Source: Pseudomonadota bacterium
Lineage (GTDB): Bacteria > Pseudomonadota > Alphaproteobacteria > Caulobacterales > Caulobacteraceae
Reading direction: 5' to 3'
DNA length: 64,000 bases
Assembly: GCA_020161365.1 (NCBI GenBank)
Contig: JAIUNU010000008.1
Location: forward strand, 1 to 64,000
Positions within the stretch are counted from its first letter, which is position 1, and every line of letters starts with the position of its first letter. Below are positions 1 to 8,720 of this stretch, piece after piece. Under the pieces are notes generated by a model. That model made no database searches. It saw only the letters and a program-made list of their open reading frames with translations, and had not been told where the DNA came from. The position numbers were made by a program, and so were the translations under genes.

Positions 1-274
1 GCACGAAGACCTCAAAGCCCTCGCCGTTCAGCGCCACCGTCTCCAGCCCGACATGCATCAGGATCTCAGCGCCGTTGCCCGCCCGCAGCGTCACCGCGTG
101 CCTCGCCCGGTGCACCGACACCACCACCCCGTCGCACGGCGCGTGCAGCACCGAACCCAGCGGATCAATCGCCAGCCCATCGCCCAGCATACGCTCCGCA
201 AACACCGCATCCGGCGTCTCATCCAGCGATGACACCCAGCCCTTCAGGGGCGCTGTGAGAACGAGGTTCGACAC
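1..274 (-). CDS. PTS EIIA(Glc)-type domain protein, N-terminal part (cut by window edge)
   Basis: Reads from a GTG at 274 leftwards and is open to the window edge, giving about 91 residues. The sequence has the EIIA(Glc)/crr fold signature: a GSVLHAPCDGVV segment at about residues 40-51, a first His near 59 and the phospho-acceptor-like His in ILMHVGLET near 74. The 15-residue spacing matches the two active-site histidines of enterobacterial EIIA(Glc). It follows the hexosaminidase stop by about 20 bases, so it probably belongs to the same transcript. In Caulobacter relatives the EIIA domain here is fused to HPr and enzyme I (a multiphosphoryl transfer protein). That fusion lies outside the window, so it is inference. 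The likely role is phosphorylating incoming N-acetylglucosamine. The family call is firm; the fusion is not visible. Confidence 0.85.
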   Translation of the reverse strand, partial: MSNLVLTAPLKGWVSSLDETPDAVFAERMLGDGLAIDPLGSVLHAPCDGVVVSVHRARHAVTLRAGNGAEILMHVGLETVALNGEGFEVFV

Positions 275-293
275 GGTCTACGCTTCCTCGAAA

Positions 294-2567
294 CTAGGGC
301 GCGGGCTTGAGGGCGACACGCTCGATCACCCAGAAAGGATCGAGGGTCTTCGACGTGAAAGTCAGGCAGAGGTCGAGCTTCTCAGCGCGCGCCGGCAGAC
401 GGCCGGCGATGGTCGAGACTCCGGGATTGCGGGCGGCGTCGCCGAGCGGGATGGCGGCGATCCTTTCGCCCGTGCAACCCACGCGTACCTCCAACTCGCC
501 GCCCGGCGTGGCCGGCGGCCGCAGCGGGATCCTGTCGCGATCCTTGCCAACCTGGAAGTTGAACGGGATCTGGGTGACGCGAGCGCTGAGCAGCGCGCCC
601 TTGTCGAGACGCGCGCCTTCCCAAATCCAGCAGGGATTGAAGATGTCGACCATCATCATCGGGCGTTGGTCGAGCGCGGCGGGCGCGTCGTCGATCATCG
701 TCAGCGGTACTTGCTGCGTGCAGAGCTTGAGCTGGCCGCTCGTTCGGGTCTGCAGAAGATCCGCCGATAGGGTCCAGGACCGCTCACGCCCCAGCGGTTG
801 ACCGTCGACGAAGGTCCGCGCCCTCAGCACTGCGCCGGTGATCAGCTCCACAGGAGCCGCATAGGTCGGAGAGGCCGCAGTCGGCGCCTCGCCGTCGGTC
901 GTGTAGCGGATCTGCCCGACGCCGAGGCCCGTCGATAACGCCACACGCGTCTTGCCGCCCTCGCCCTCCGAGAGCGCCGGTTGGGGCTCGAAGGGAACCG
1001 GATTGGCGGCCACGCCCAGGACCTTCAGCCGCGCCATCTCAGCCGGGAGACGCTTGGCGAAATCTTCCCAGCTGGCGTTAGCTTCGGACGACCACGCTCG
1101 CTCGGCCAGCGCGACGGCGCGCGGGAAGGCCATCAGTTGCATGCGCTGGTCGGTCTGCATGTGCTCGGTCCAGACGTTAGCCTGGACGCCGAGGATGTGC
1201 TTGCGCTCGTCAGGCGTCAGCTGCGCTGGCGCCGGGTCGAAAGCGTAGACATCCTTCAGGCTGGAGATGTGGCCGCGTCCGGTGGGCTCCTCGGCCGAGG
1301 CGCTCTGGCGATTGTCGAGATAGAGCACCGGGTGCGGCGACAGGACGGTGTCATGGCCCTGTTTGGCGGCGGCGATGGCGCCGTCGATGCCACGCCAGGA
1401 CATGACCGTCGCGTTGGGCGCGAGGCCGCCTTCGAGGATCTCGTCCCAGCCGATCAGGCGACGGCCGCGCTTCTCGAGCGTCTTGCCGACTCGCTGGATG
1501 AACCAGCTTTGCAACTCGTGCTCGTCCTTGACCCCCAGTTCCTTGATCTTGGCCTGGATCTTCGCGCTGGCCTTCCACTGGTCCTTGATCGCCTCGTCGC
1601 CGCCGACATGGATGAAGGTCGACGGGAAGATGTCCATCACCTCGTTCAGCACGTCGTCGAGGAAGGCGAAGGTGGCGTCGTCGGTGTTGTAGAGCCAAGG
1701 AAACACGCCCCAGTCGCCCATCTTGCTGGCGTCCGGCGGCGCGGTTCCCAGTTGCGGATAGGCGACGATCGGCGCCAGGGCGTGACCGGGCGTTTCAATC
1801 TCGGGGACGACCGTGATGTTCCGCGCGGCGGCGTAGGCGACCAGTTCCCGCGCCTGGTCCTGGGTGTAGAAGCCGCCGTACTTGGGATAGTTCACGGCCG
1901 CGCCGGGATTGCGCCGCCAGGCCGCCACCTGCGTCAGCTTCGGATACTTCCTGATCTCCAGCCGCCAGCCCTGGTCGTCGACCAGGTGCCAGTGGAAGGT
2001 GTTGAGCTTGTGTGCGGCCATCGCGTCGATCACCGCCTTCAGCGTGTCGAGCGACTGGTAGTGGCGGGCGCTGTCGATCATCAGGCCGCGCCAGGCGAAG
2101 CGCGGCGCATCCTCGATGGCGGCGGCGGGAAGCGCGACGGGTCCTTTGGTCGCGTCCGGAGTGGCCAACTGCCAGAGCGACATTGCGCCGTAGAAAAGGC
2201 CGGCGCGCTTTGCGGCGGCGATCGTCACGCCCTTGGCGTTGATATCGAGCGTATAGGCTTCGCCTGAGGGCCCCTCCCGGGTCAGGACGATGGCGTCGAC
2301 GGATGGGGCCCCTTCCGCGACAAGCGGACGGAAGCCGCGCGAACGCTGGATGAGGTCCGCGAGCTGGATAGCCACGCCCCTGGCTTCGACATCACCCTTA
2401 GGCACGTGGATGCGGGTGGCGGCCGAGAGGATGAAGCTCCCCTCGGCCTCGACGACCTTGGCGGGTGCGGGCGTGATCGTGAGGCTGCTGGCGAAAGCGC
2501 CGGTCGCGAACGCAGCGGTTAGCGCGAACGCCGAGACAGCGGCGATGCGGAGCGGGGTCAAGATCAC
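294..2567 (-). CDS. Beta-N-acetylhexosaminidase, GH20, exported
   Basis: Protein of 757 aa that hydrolyses terminal beta-linked GlcNAc or GalNAc, here most likely from chitin oligomers. An N-terminal signal peptide (basic start, Ala-rich core, cleavage near FASS around residue 27) sends it to the periplasm or outside. A GH20b-like N-terminal domain (about 30-150) is followed by the GH20 barrel (about 155-500). Visible motifs are FHWHLVDDQGWR near 191 and HVGGDEA near 320-326, whose Asp-Glu pair (324/325) is the catalytic dyad. The roughly 230-residue C-terminal region contains a chitobiase-like segment and a further domain I do not recognise. It lies between a TonB receptor gene and the PTS gene on the same strand, which fits a GlcNAc uptake operon. 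Confidence 0.93.
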   Translation of the reverse strand: MILTPLRIAAVSAFALTAAFATGAFASSLTITPAPAKVVEAEGSFILSAATRIHVPKGDVEARGVAIQLADLIQRSRGFRPLVAEGAPSVDAIVLTREGPSGEAYTLDINAKGVTIAAAKRAGLFYGAMSLWQLATPDATKGPVALPAAAIEDAPRFAWRGLMIDSARHYQSLDTLKAVIDAMAAHKLNTFHWHLVDDQGWRLEIRKYPKLTQVAAWRRNPGAAVNYPKYGGFYTQDQARELVAYAAARNITVVPEIETPGHALAPIVAYPQLGTAPPDASKMGDWGVFPWLYNTDDATFAFLDDVLNEVMDIFPSTFIHVGGDEAIKDQWKASAKIQAKIKELGVKDEHELQSWFIQRVGKTLEKRGRRLIGWDEILEGGLAPNATVMSWRGIDGAIAAAKQGHDTVLSPHPVLYLDNRQSASAEEPTGRGHISSLKDVYAFDPAPAQLTPDERKHILGVQANVWTEHMQTDQRMQLMAFPRAVALAERAWSSEANASWEDFAKRLPAEMARLKVLGVAANPVPFEPQPALSEGEGGKTRVALSTGLGVGQIRYTTDGEAPTAASPTYAAPVELITGAVLRARTFVDGQPLGRERSWTLSADLLQTRTSGQLKLCTQQVPLTMIDDAPAALDQRPMMMVDIFNPCWIWEGARLDKGALLSARVTQIPFNFQVGKDRDRIPLRPPATPGGELEVRVGCTGERIAAIPLGDAARNPGVSTIAGRLPARAEKLDLCLTFTSKTLDPFWVIERVALKPAP

Positions 2568-2724
2568 GCAGCCTCGCAGGGAAGGTCTTGGACGGCCGGC
2601 AAAAAGCGGGCGGGACGACCGGGTCGCCCCGCCCCAGCTCCATGCTTGCAGTCAGGAGGGGTTGGATCAATGCGCAAACGCCGGAGGCTTCGGCTACCGC
2701 CAAAGCCTCCGTGAGCGGAACGTT

Positions 2725-5394
2725 CTAGAAGGTGACGTTCAGCGTGGCTTGCAGCTTGCGGCCCGTGCGGTACACGCCGCGCGGCAGGGCCGTGGTGTTG
2801 GCGTAGGCGTAGTACTCGCTGTCCAGCAGGTTCTGGCCCGAGACCGACATCGTGATGTTCTTGGTCACGGCGTAGCCCACGGTGGCGTCGAGGGTCTTCG
2901 AGGCCTTGACGAACATGTCGTCGCCGCGATCGACGCCGGTGAAGTACTTCGAGCGCCAGGTGAAGGTGGCCCGGGCCGAGAACGGACCGTTCTCGTAGAA
3001 GGGGCTGAGATTGACCTGGTTCTTCGAGCTGTAGGGCAGCGGCGCGCCCGACTGGCCCGAAGCGTCGGCGTAGGTGTAGTTGGCCAGGACGCCAAAGCCC
3101 ATGCCGAAGGTCTGCTGGTAGGCCAGCGCCAGGCCCTTCACCTCAGCCGAACCGGCATTGAACGGACGGCTGATCTGGTAGGTCGTGACCTTGCCCTGCG
3201 ACTGGTTGAAGTAGGACTCCGGCTGGGTGCGCTGCAGGATGTAGTTGGAGATATCCTTGTAGAACACCTCCGCCGACAGGATCGCCTGGGGCTGGAAGTA
3301 CCACTCGGCCGAGGCGTTGAAGTTGCTCGACTTGTAGGGCTCCAGCGCCGGGTTGCCGCCGCCGCCGGTCAGGATGCCGTCGGACAGCCAGAAATAGTTG
3401 GTCATGTCCGAATAGTTCGGACGCGCGATCACCTGGGCCGCCGCGAAGCGAAGGACAAGGTCCTCGCGGGCGTCGACGATGATGTTCACGCTGGGCAGGA
3501 CGTTGTCGTAGCTCTTCTTGGTGGACTGCCAGGTCCAGTCGGCGGCCTTGTTGCAGGGCGCGCCCGGCTTACAGACGTAGCCGGCGCTGTCGACCGAGGT
3601 CTTCACGTAGCGGACGCCGAAGTTGCCGCGCACGTTGTCGGCCTTGAAGTTGGCCTGGGCGTACAGGGCGTCGATGTCTTCCTGGATGTTCCAGTTGCCG
3701 GCCGTGAACTCGGCGGCGGCGAAGATCGACGGCTTGGGCATGGTGGCGCCCGCCGCCAGCCACTTGCCGCTCTGGACGTAGGAGACCATCGACTCCCCGT
3801 CGATCCGGAAGCGGCTCTGCATCTGGGTCCCGACGCCGTCGAAACCCTTCAGGTAGTTGCTCGGCACGGTCGAGGGATTGAACGACGAGGCCGGGGCGGC
3901 GACGCCGGTGATGGCGATGCCTGCGTACTGTTGGCCGGTCTGGTGTTCGCGGCGCTTGTAGCCGACCTGGACGCGCTGGATGACGCCGTCGAAGTCCTTG
4001 CCGAAGTCGAACTGGGCGTACTTTTCCTCGTCCGAAGTGGGCTTGCTGACGAGGTTGCCGCTCCAGCCCGGATCAGTTGCGAAAGCGGCCGGGTTGCCCA
4101 GGACATTGGTGGTGTAGGTCAGGCTGCCCGGGCTCTTGGGCGCGCCGCTGATGTCGACTGTGTAGCTGGCCCAGTTCAGGAATTCGAGGAACACCTGACG
4201 CTTGGTGCCGCCGTCGGCGCTCGACTTGCCGACCTCACCGTTGAGGTCCCAGCCATCGCCCTTGTAGCCGCCCTTCAGGTGGAAGGTGTCGGACTTCAGC
4301 GAGGCCTCGCGGTACTGCACGTCCAGCACGCTGAGCGCATTGTTGAACGAGGCCTTGGAGACCACGCCGTTGTTGACGGTCAGGCCGGTCAGCGCGCCCA
4401 GGCTGTTCCAGGTGTTGCCCTGGAAGGCGTACATCGACTGATTGGTGTTGTCGTAGTCGGCGTCGATCTTCAGCCAGTTGAACTCCAGCGAGAGCTGGTC
4501 ATTCGGCTTGTACTGCAGCGAGGTGGTGTAGGTCGTCCGCGTGCGGCCTTGCTCGAAGTAGGAGGCGCCGAAAGCGTTCGGGCTGCGCGCGTTGAGATTG
4601 GCCGTCAGGGTGCTGGCGCACGAGCCGACGCAGCCCTTGGTGCGGGAGTCGACCGGATTGTCCGGATTACCGCCGGCCCACTGGTTGGCCGCGATCGTGC
4701 CGTAGGTCTCGACGCCGTCACGACGCAGCTGGTCTTCGGCGCGCTGCACCGAGAAGCTGGCGCCGAAGGTGCTGTCGGCGTTCTTCCAGCTGGCCAGCAA
4801 TGAACCCTGCAGATCGCCCTTCTTGGAGCGATCCGTATAGAGATAGCTCACCGCGCCGGCGATCGTGCCCGACTTCAGATCAAGCGGCTTGCGGGTATTG
4901 ACGATGACCGTACCGCCGATGCTGCCTTCGTCGATCCGCGCTTCCGGCGACTTGTAGACGTCGACCTTGCCGACGATCTGCGGCGCGAGCAGCGCGTAGT
5001 TGAAGGTGCGGCCCGGAGAATCCAGGATGAACCAGTCGGCCGACGCGACGGTCTGGCCATTGAGCAGGGTGCGGTTCAGCGCCGGGTCGGTGCCCAGGAT
5101 GCTGACCTTCTCGCCTTGGCCGAAGGCGCGGTCGACGGTGACGCCTGGAACGATCGTCAGCGCTTCAGCGACGTTCGTGCTCGGGAACTTGCCGACGTCT
5201 TCGGCGGTGACGACGTCGACGATCGCATCGGCCTTGCGCTTGGATTCGATCGACTGAAGCAGCGACGCGCGGATACCGGTGATGACCACCTCTTCCACCT
5301 GGTTGCCGCTGCTCTGGGCCATGGCCGGCGCGGCGATCATGACCACCATTGCGCTGGCGGACGCCGCCAGAACGGATCTACGGATAGTCTTCAT
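2725..5394 (-). CDS. TonB-dependent outer-membrane receptor, probably for GlcNAc or chitin oligosaccharides
   Basis: Protein of 889 aa with a signal peptide (MKTIRRSVLAAS, cleavage near AMAQ), a TonB-box-like VEEVVITGIR at about 33-42, a plug domain (VDVVTAEDVGKFP, then IDEGSIGGTVIVNTRKPLDL) and a 22-strand barrel. It ends in LNVTF, whose terminal Phe is the usual BAM recognition residue. A purine-rich GGGAGAAG precedes the ATG. The receptor energises uptake of large or scarce ligands across the outer membrane. Its place upstream of the hexosaminidase and PTS genes, and divergent from the GntR-nag genes, argues for an amino-sugar ligand. The ligand is inferred from neighbours, not from sequence. 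Confidence 0.93.
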   Translation of the reverse strand: MKTIRRSVLAASASAMVVMIAAPAMAQSSGNQVEEVVITGIRASLLQSIESKRKADAIVDVVTAEDVGKFPSTNVAEALTIVPGVTVDRAFGQGEKVSILGTDPALNRTLLNGQTVASADWFILDSPGRTFNYALLAPQIVGKVDVYKSPEARIDEGSIGGTVIVNTRKPLDLKSGTIAGAVSYLYTDRSKKGDLQGSLLASWKNADSTFGASFSVQRAEDQLRRDGVETYGTIAANQWAGGNPDNPVDSRTKGCVGSCASTLTANLNARSPNAFGASYFEQGRTRTTYTTSLQYKPNDQLSLEFNWLKIDADYDNTNQSMYAFQGNTWNSLGALTGLTVNNGVVSKASFNNALSVLDVQYREASLKSDTFHLKGGYKGDGWDLNGEVGKSSADGGTKRQVFLEFLNWASYTVDISGAPKSPGSLTYTTNVLGNPAAFATDPGWSGNLVSKPTSDEEKYAQFDFGKDFDGVIQRVQVGYKRREHQTGQQYAGIAITGVAAPASSFNPSTVPSNYLKGFDGVGTQMQSRFRIDGESMVSYVQSGKWLAAGATMPKPSIFAAAEFTAGNWNIQEDIDALYAQANFKADNVRGNFGVRYVKTSVDSAGYVCKPGAPCNKAADWTWQSTKKSYDNVLPSVNIIVDAREDLVLRFAAAQVIARPNYSDMTNYFWLSDGILTGGGGNPALEPYKSSNFNASAEWYFQPQAILSAEVFYKDISNYILQRTQPESYFNQSQGKVTTYQISRPFNAGSAEVKGLALAYQQTFGMGFGVLANYTYADASGQSGAPLPYSSKNQVNLSPFYENGPFSARATFTWRSKYFTGVDRGDDMFVKASKTLDATVGYAVTKNITMSVSGQNLLDSEYYAYANTTALPRGVYRTGRKLQATLNVTF

Positions 5395-5641
5395 ACTCGG
5401 CTTCTCCCCATTATGCCGGGCCCACCGGGCTTGGAGCAGAAATCCAAGCCCAATATGATACCAATTTTCTGGGAGGCTCCGCAGAAAGTGCTACTTCTCA
5501 GGCCTCGGGACGCGACTGTGACGGAAATTCTGCAGATGACAAGGCCAAAAAGAAACCAATTGCAGACCATAATGTTATTGGTATGAGAATGGTTCTATAT
5601 CGTCGAAACCGCCGAGAGCCGGAGCAAGGGAGGGCGCCGCA
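5395..5641. promoter_or_regulatory. Divergent promoter region of the amino-sugar cluster, with inverted half-sites
   Basis: This 247-base intergenic region separates the divergent TonB receptor and the GntR regulator and is AT-richer than the surrounding genes. It contains TGATACCAAT at 5456-5465 and its near-exact inverse ATTGGTATGA at 5577-5586, so each promoter has one half-site nearby. A further ACCAATTG lies at 5555-5562 and ACCATAATG at 5566-5574. GGTAT/ATACC half-sites are typical of HutC-type GntR operators, so autoregulation by the adjacent GntR protein is the natural reading, but it is inference. I see no clear sigma-70 hexamers. Confidence 0.5.
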
Positions 5642-6385
5642 ATGACGTTTGCCGAACGAATTGGCCGCCTGAACGCCGCCGATGATCATGCGCCCCTGTA
5701 CCGGCAGCTCCAGCGTGCGCTCCGGGACGCGATCCAGAAAAAGGTCCTGGCCCCCGACGACGCGCTGCCCGCCGAGCGCGACCTGGCCGAGGAGTTCAAC
5801 ATCTCACGCATCACGGTGCGGAAGGCGCTGGATGGTTTGGTCAGCGAGGGCTTGCTGACGCGCCGACAAGGCGCCGGCACCTTCGTCGCCGCGCGGGTCG
5901 AAAAGAGCTTCTCCAAGCTTTCATCGTTCACCGAAGACATGATCTCGCGCGGTCGCGTGCCCCGCAGCGAATGGATCAGTCGTGGCGAGGGACAGGTCAC
6001 GCCGGAGGAGTCCCTGACGCTGGGCCTCTCGCCCGGCACGCCGGTCTATCGGTTCGCCCGGATCCGCTATGCCGACGGAGCGCCCATGGCGGTGGAGTAT
6101 ACGACGATCGCAGCGTTCGCCCTGCCCTCCACGGACGCCGTCGGCACTTCTCTGTACGAAGCGCTTGAGGCCACAGGCCATCGGCCGGTACGCGCGCTGC
6201 AGCGGCTTCGCGCAATCCTCTTCCAGGCCGAACAGGCAGACCTTCTGGGCGTTCCCGTCAAGGACGCCGGCCTGCTGATCGAACGCCGCGGCTTTCTCAA
6301 GGACGGACGCGCGGTCGAGGTCACCCAGTCGTACTACCGCGGCGACGCCTACGACTTCGTCGCCGAACTGAACGCCTTGTCCTGA
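5642..6385 (+). CDS. GntR family (HutC subfamily) transcriptional regulator of amino-sugar genes
   Basis: Protein of 247 aa. An N-terminal winged helix-turn-helix (about 19-87) contains PLYRQLQRAL, LPAERDLAEEFNISRITVRKAL and RRQGAGTFVA, all diagnostic of GntR. The C-terminal UTRA ligand domain (about 100-245) has FARIRYADGAPMAVE and the family's usual ending RGDAYDFVAEL. Homologues such as NagR/YvoA, DasR and NagQ sense GlcN-6-P or GlcNAc-6-P. It is the first gene of the plus-strand nag transcript, 27 bases ahead of the SIS deaminase gene, and divergent from the receptor-hexosaminidase operon. It probably represses both directions until phosphorylated amino sugar accumulates. The ligand is inferred from context. 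Confidence 0.92.
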   Translation: MTFAERIGRLNAADDHAPLYRQLQRALRDAIQKKVLAPDDALPAERDLAEEFNISRITVRKALDGLVSEGLLTRRQGAGTFVAARVEKSFSKLSSFTEDMISRGRVPRSEWISRGEGQVTPEESLTLGLSPGTPVYRFARIRYADGAPMAVEYTTIAAFALPSTDAVGTSLYEALEATGHRPVRALQRLRAILFQAEQADLLGVPVKDAGLLIERRGFLKDGRAVEVTQSYYRGDAYDFVAELNALS

Positions 6386-6412
6386 GTAAGAGCTTAAGCC
6401 GAGGAGTAGAGC

Positions 6413-7504
6413 TTGGAGGCGACCGTCTTGACCCGTCCTGAGATCCCCGCGCCCACGGGCGCGTCGCCCCAGCACACGCCGGCGGAGTCCACGCGCATGT
6501 TCCAGGAGGCGGGTCAGGCCGCCTCGGTCGTCGCCGCGCAACTGACCGCCAACGCCAGCTTAATCGAGGCCCTCGCCCAGCGCCTACGCACAAACCCGCC
6601 CCGGGTGGTGGTGACCTGCGCACGCGGGAGCAGCGACCATGCCGCCACCTTCGCGCGCTACCTGATCGAGACCAAGGCCGGCGTTCTGACCTCGTCGGCC
6701 GGTCTTTCGGTAAGCTCCGTGTACGATGCGTCGCCCAATCTCGAGGGCGCGCTCTATCTCGCCATTTCTCAGTCGGGCAAGAGTCCCGACCTGCTGGCCG
6801 CCGTCCGTGCGGCCAAGGCGGCGGGGGCGTACGCCGTAGCCCTGGTGAATGTCGTGGACTCCCCGCTCGCTGCGCTGGCGGATGAAGTGATCCCGCTGCA
6901 TGCCGGCCCGGAACTTAGCGTGGCGGCCACCAAGTCCTACATCGCCGCTCTCGTCGCGGTGACCCAGCTCATCGCTGCCTGGACTGAGGATTCCGGACTG
7001 AGCACGGCGCTAGAGCGCCTGCCGGACCAGCTCGCGGAGGCCTGGGCGTTGGACTGGTCGCCGGCCGTCGAGCGCCTGACGCTGGCGCGCAACCTCTACG
7101 TCCTGGGCCGCGGCGTTGGGTTTGGCGTGGCGCTTGAGGCAGCCCTCAAGTTCAAGGAGACCTGCGGCCTGCATGCCGAAGCCTTCAGCGCGGCCGAGGT
7201 GCTGCATGGCCCCATGGCCCTGGTGAAGGACGGCTTTCCCGTCCTGGTGTTCGCCCAGAACGACGAAAGTCGCGCCAGTGTCGACACCATGGCCGCTGAC
7301 CTCCGCGCGCGAGGCGCTGAGGTTCTGGTGTCGGGCTCGGGCGAGCCGAGCGCAGGCGTTCTGCCGGCTCTGTCCGCCCACCCGGTGCTTGAGCCGATCC
7401 TGATGATCCAGAGCTTCTATGGCATGGCCAATGCGCTGTCGGTCGCACGCGGCTACGATCCCGACAGCCCTCCCCATCTCAACAAGGTGACTGAAACCGT
7501 CTGA
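6413..7504 (+). CDS. SIS-domain glucosamine-6-phosphate deaminase (NagB-II / AgaS type)
   Basis: Protein of 363 aa with two tandem SIS domains and no glutaminase domain, so it is not GlmS. Phosphosugar-binding motifs include CARGSSDHAATFARY (about 64-78), ISQSGKSPDL near 119-128, GPELSVAATKSY near 164-175 and AEVLHGPMALV near 260. Proteins of this type deaminate and isomerise GlcN-6-P to Fru-6-P plus ammonia, replacing the unrelated NagB-I. The TTG at 6413 is preceded by GAGGAG (6401-6406) at good spacing. A second TTG at 6428, preceded by GGAGG, is an alternative start giving 358 aa. Its stop overlaps the nagA ATG by one base, indicating translational coupling. Confidence 0.88.
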   Translation: MEATVLTRPEIPAPTGASPQHTPAESTRMFQEAGQAASVVAAQLTANASLIEALAQRLRTNPPRVVVTCARGSSDHAATFARYLIETKAGVLTSSAGLSVSSVYDASPNLEGALYLAISQSGKSPDLLAAVRAAKAAGAYAVALVNVVDSPLAALADEVIPLHAGPELSVAATKSYIAALVAVTQLIAAWTEDSGLSTALERLPDQLAEAWALDWSPAVERLTLARNLYVLGRGVGFGVALEAALKFKETCGLHAEAFSAAEVLHGPMALVKDGFPVLVFAQNDESRASVDTMAADLRARGAEVLVSGSGEPSAGVLPALSAHPVLEPILMIQSFYGMANALSVARGYDPDSPPHLNKVTETV

Positions 7505-8640
7505 TGCTGGCAGCTCTGGTCAATGGCCGCGTCCTGACGGAAGCCGGCGTCGTCGAAGGTCAGGCCGTTCTGGTCGAGAACGGTATCATCGCGGGGATCG
7601 TCGCATCGCGTGAGATCCCCGCTAACGCCCAGCATCGCGACCTTGCGGGTGGCCTGCTGGTTCCCGGCTTCATCGACACCCAGGTCAATGGCGGCGGCGG
7701 CGTGCTCTTCAACGATTCGCCGACCGTCGAGACCATCGCGGCGATCGGGGCGGCGCACCGGCCGTTCGGCACGACCGGTTTTCTGCCGACGCTCATCAGC
7801 GACGACCTCGCTATCGTCGATCAGGCGATGCGGGCGACAGAACAGGCCATCGCGCGCGGTGTGCCAGGCGTCCTGGGCCTTCACATCGAAGGCCCGTTCC
7901 TGAATCCGAAGCGCAAGGGCATCCACGACGCCGACAAGTTCCGGCTCATCGACGAAGAGGCGCTGACACTATTGTCGTCTCTGAAGCTTGGCGCGACCCT
8001 GGTGACGCTCGCGCCCGAGCGCACGACACCCGAGATAATCCGACGACTGACGGAAGCGGGCGTCGTCGTCGCGGCGGGCCATACCAATGCGCTTTACCCG
8101 ACCATGAGGCAGGCCTTGGATCAGGGTCTTGCAGGCTTCACCCACCTGTTCAACGCCATGTCTCCCCTCACCAGCCGCGAGCCGGGGGCCGTCGGGGCGG
8201 CGCTGGAGAGCCAGGCGGCCTGGTGCGGGATCATCGTCGATGGCCGTCACGTGGACCCGGTGACACTGAAGATCGCGCTGCGCACGCGGCCGCTGGACCG
8301 CTTCATGCTGGTGACCGACGCCATGCCGACCGTGGGGATGACCGACAAGCGCTTCAAGCTTCAGGGGCGCGCGATCCGCGTCGTCGACGGCGTCTGCGTC
8401 GACGACCACGGCACGCTCGCCGGATCGGACCTGGACATGATCACGGCCGTTCGCAACGCGATCAGCCTGCTTGAACTGACGCTCGAGCAGGCGGTGATGA
8501 TGGCCAGCCAAGCCCCGGCGACCTTCTTGGGTCTTGGCCAGCGGCGCGGACGTATCGCGTCGGGCTACGCGGCCGACCTTTGCCTGCTGGATGATCGTTG
8601 CGAGGTCGTCTCGACCTGGATCGACGGCGTCGAGGCCTGA
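7504..8640 (+). CDS. nagA: N-acetylglucosamine-6-phosphate deacetylase
   Basis: Amidohydrolase of 378 aa, the usual NagA length, converting GlcNAc-6-P to GlcN-6-P plus acetate in the cytoplasm. Visible metal and catalytic motifs are HIEGPFLNPKRKGIHD near 126-141 (Glu metal ligand), AGHTNA near 195 (His), THLFNAMSP near 218 (His) and LVTDAMP near 279 (catalytic Asp). The C-terminal GRIASGYAADLCLLD is typical of the family. The start overlaps the preceding deaminase stop (TGATG). The gene ends the plus-strand operon just before a strong hairpin terminator. Together with the SIS deaminase it completes the route from PTS product to fructose-6-P. Confidence 0.95.
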   Translation: MLAALVNGRVLTEAGVVEGQAVLVENGIIAGIVASREIPANAQHRDLAGGLLVPGFIDTQVNGGGGVLFNDSPTVETIAAIGAAHRPFGTTGFLPTLISDDLAIVDQAMRATEQAIARGVPGVLGLHIEGPFLNPKRKGIHDADKFRLIDEEALTLLSSLKLGATLVTLAPERTTPEIIRRLTEAGVVVAAGHTNALYPTMRQALDQGLAGFTHLFNAMSPLTSREPGAVGAALESQAAWCGIIVDGRHVDPVTLKIALRTRPLDRFMLVTDAMPTVGMTDKRFKLQGRAIRVVDGVCVDDHGTLAGSDLDMITAVRNAISLLELTLEQAVMMASQAPATFLGLGQRRGRIASGYAADLCLLDDRCEVVSTWIDGVEA

Positions 8641-8660
8641 TCGCGACACGCCGGAACGAA

Positions 8661-8692
8661 AAAGGGCGCTGACCATCAGGTCAGCGCCCTTT
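8661..8692. terminator. Bidirectional intrinsic terminator between nagA and the second TonB receptor
   Basis: A perfect 14-bp stem (8661-8674 with 8679-8692) and a four-base loop. The arms are AAAGGGCGCTGACC and its complement, so the transcript ends in a short U run in either direction. It lies 20 bases after the nagA stop and 28 bases before the stop of the convergent receptor gene. Confidence 0.9.
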
Positions 8693-8720
8693 CCTAGTCA
8701 GCCTCGGGAGCCGTGGGAGC

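Noticed and set aside
2290..4803. Very long plus-strand open frame of 837 codons opposite the first TonB receptor
   Set aside because: It is the antisense shadow of the receptor gene: arginine/glycine/valine-rich, no recognisable domain, and the opposite frame has full receptor architecture.
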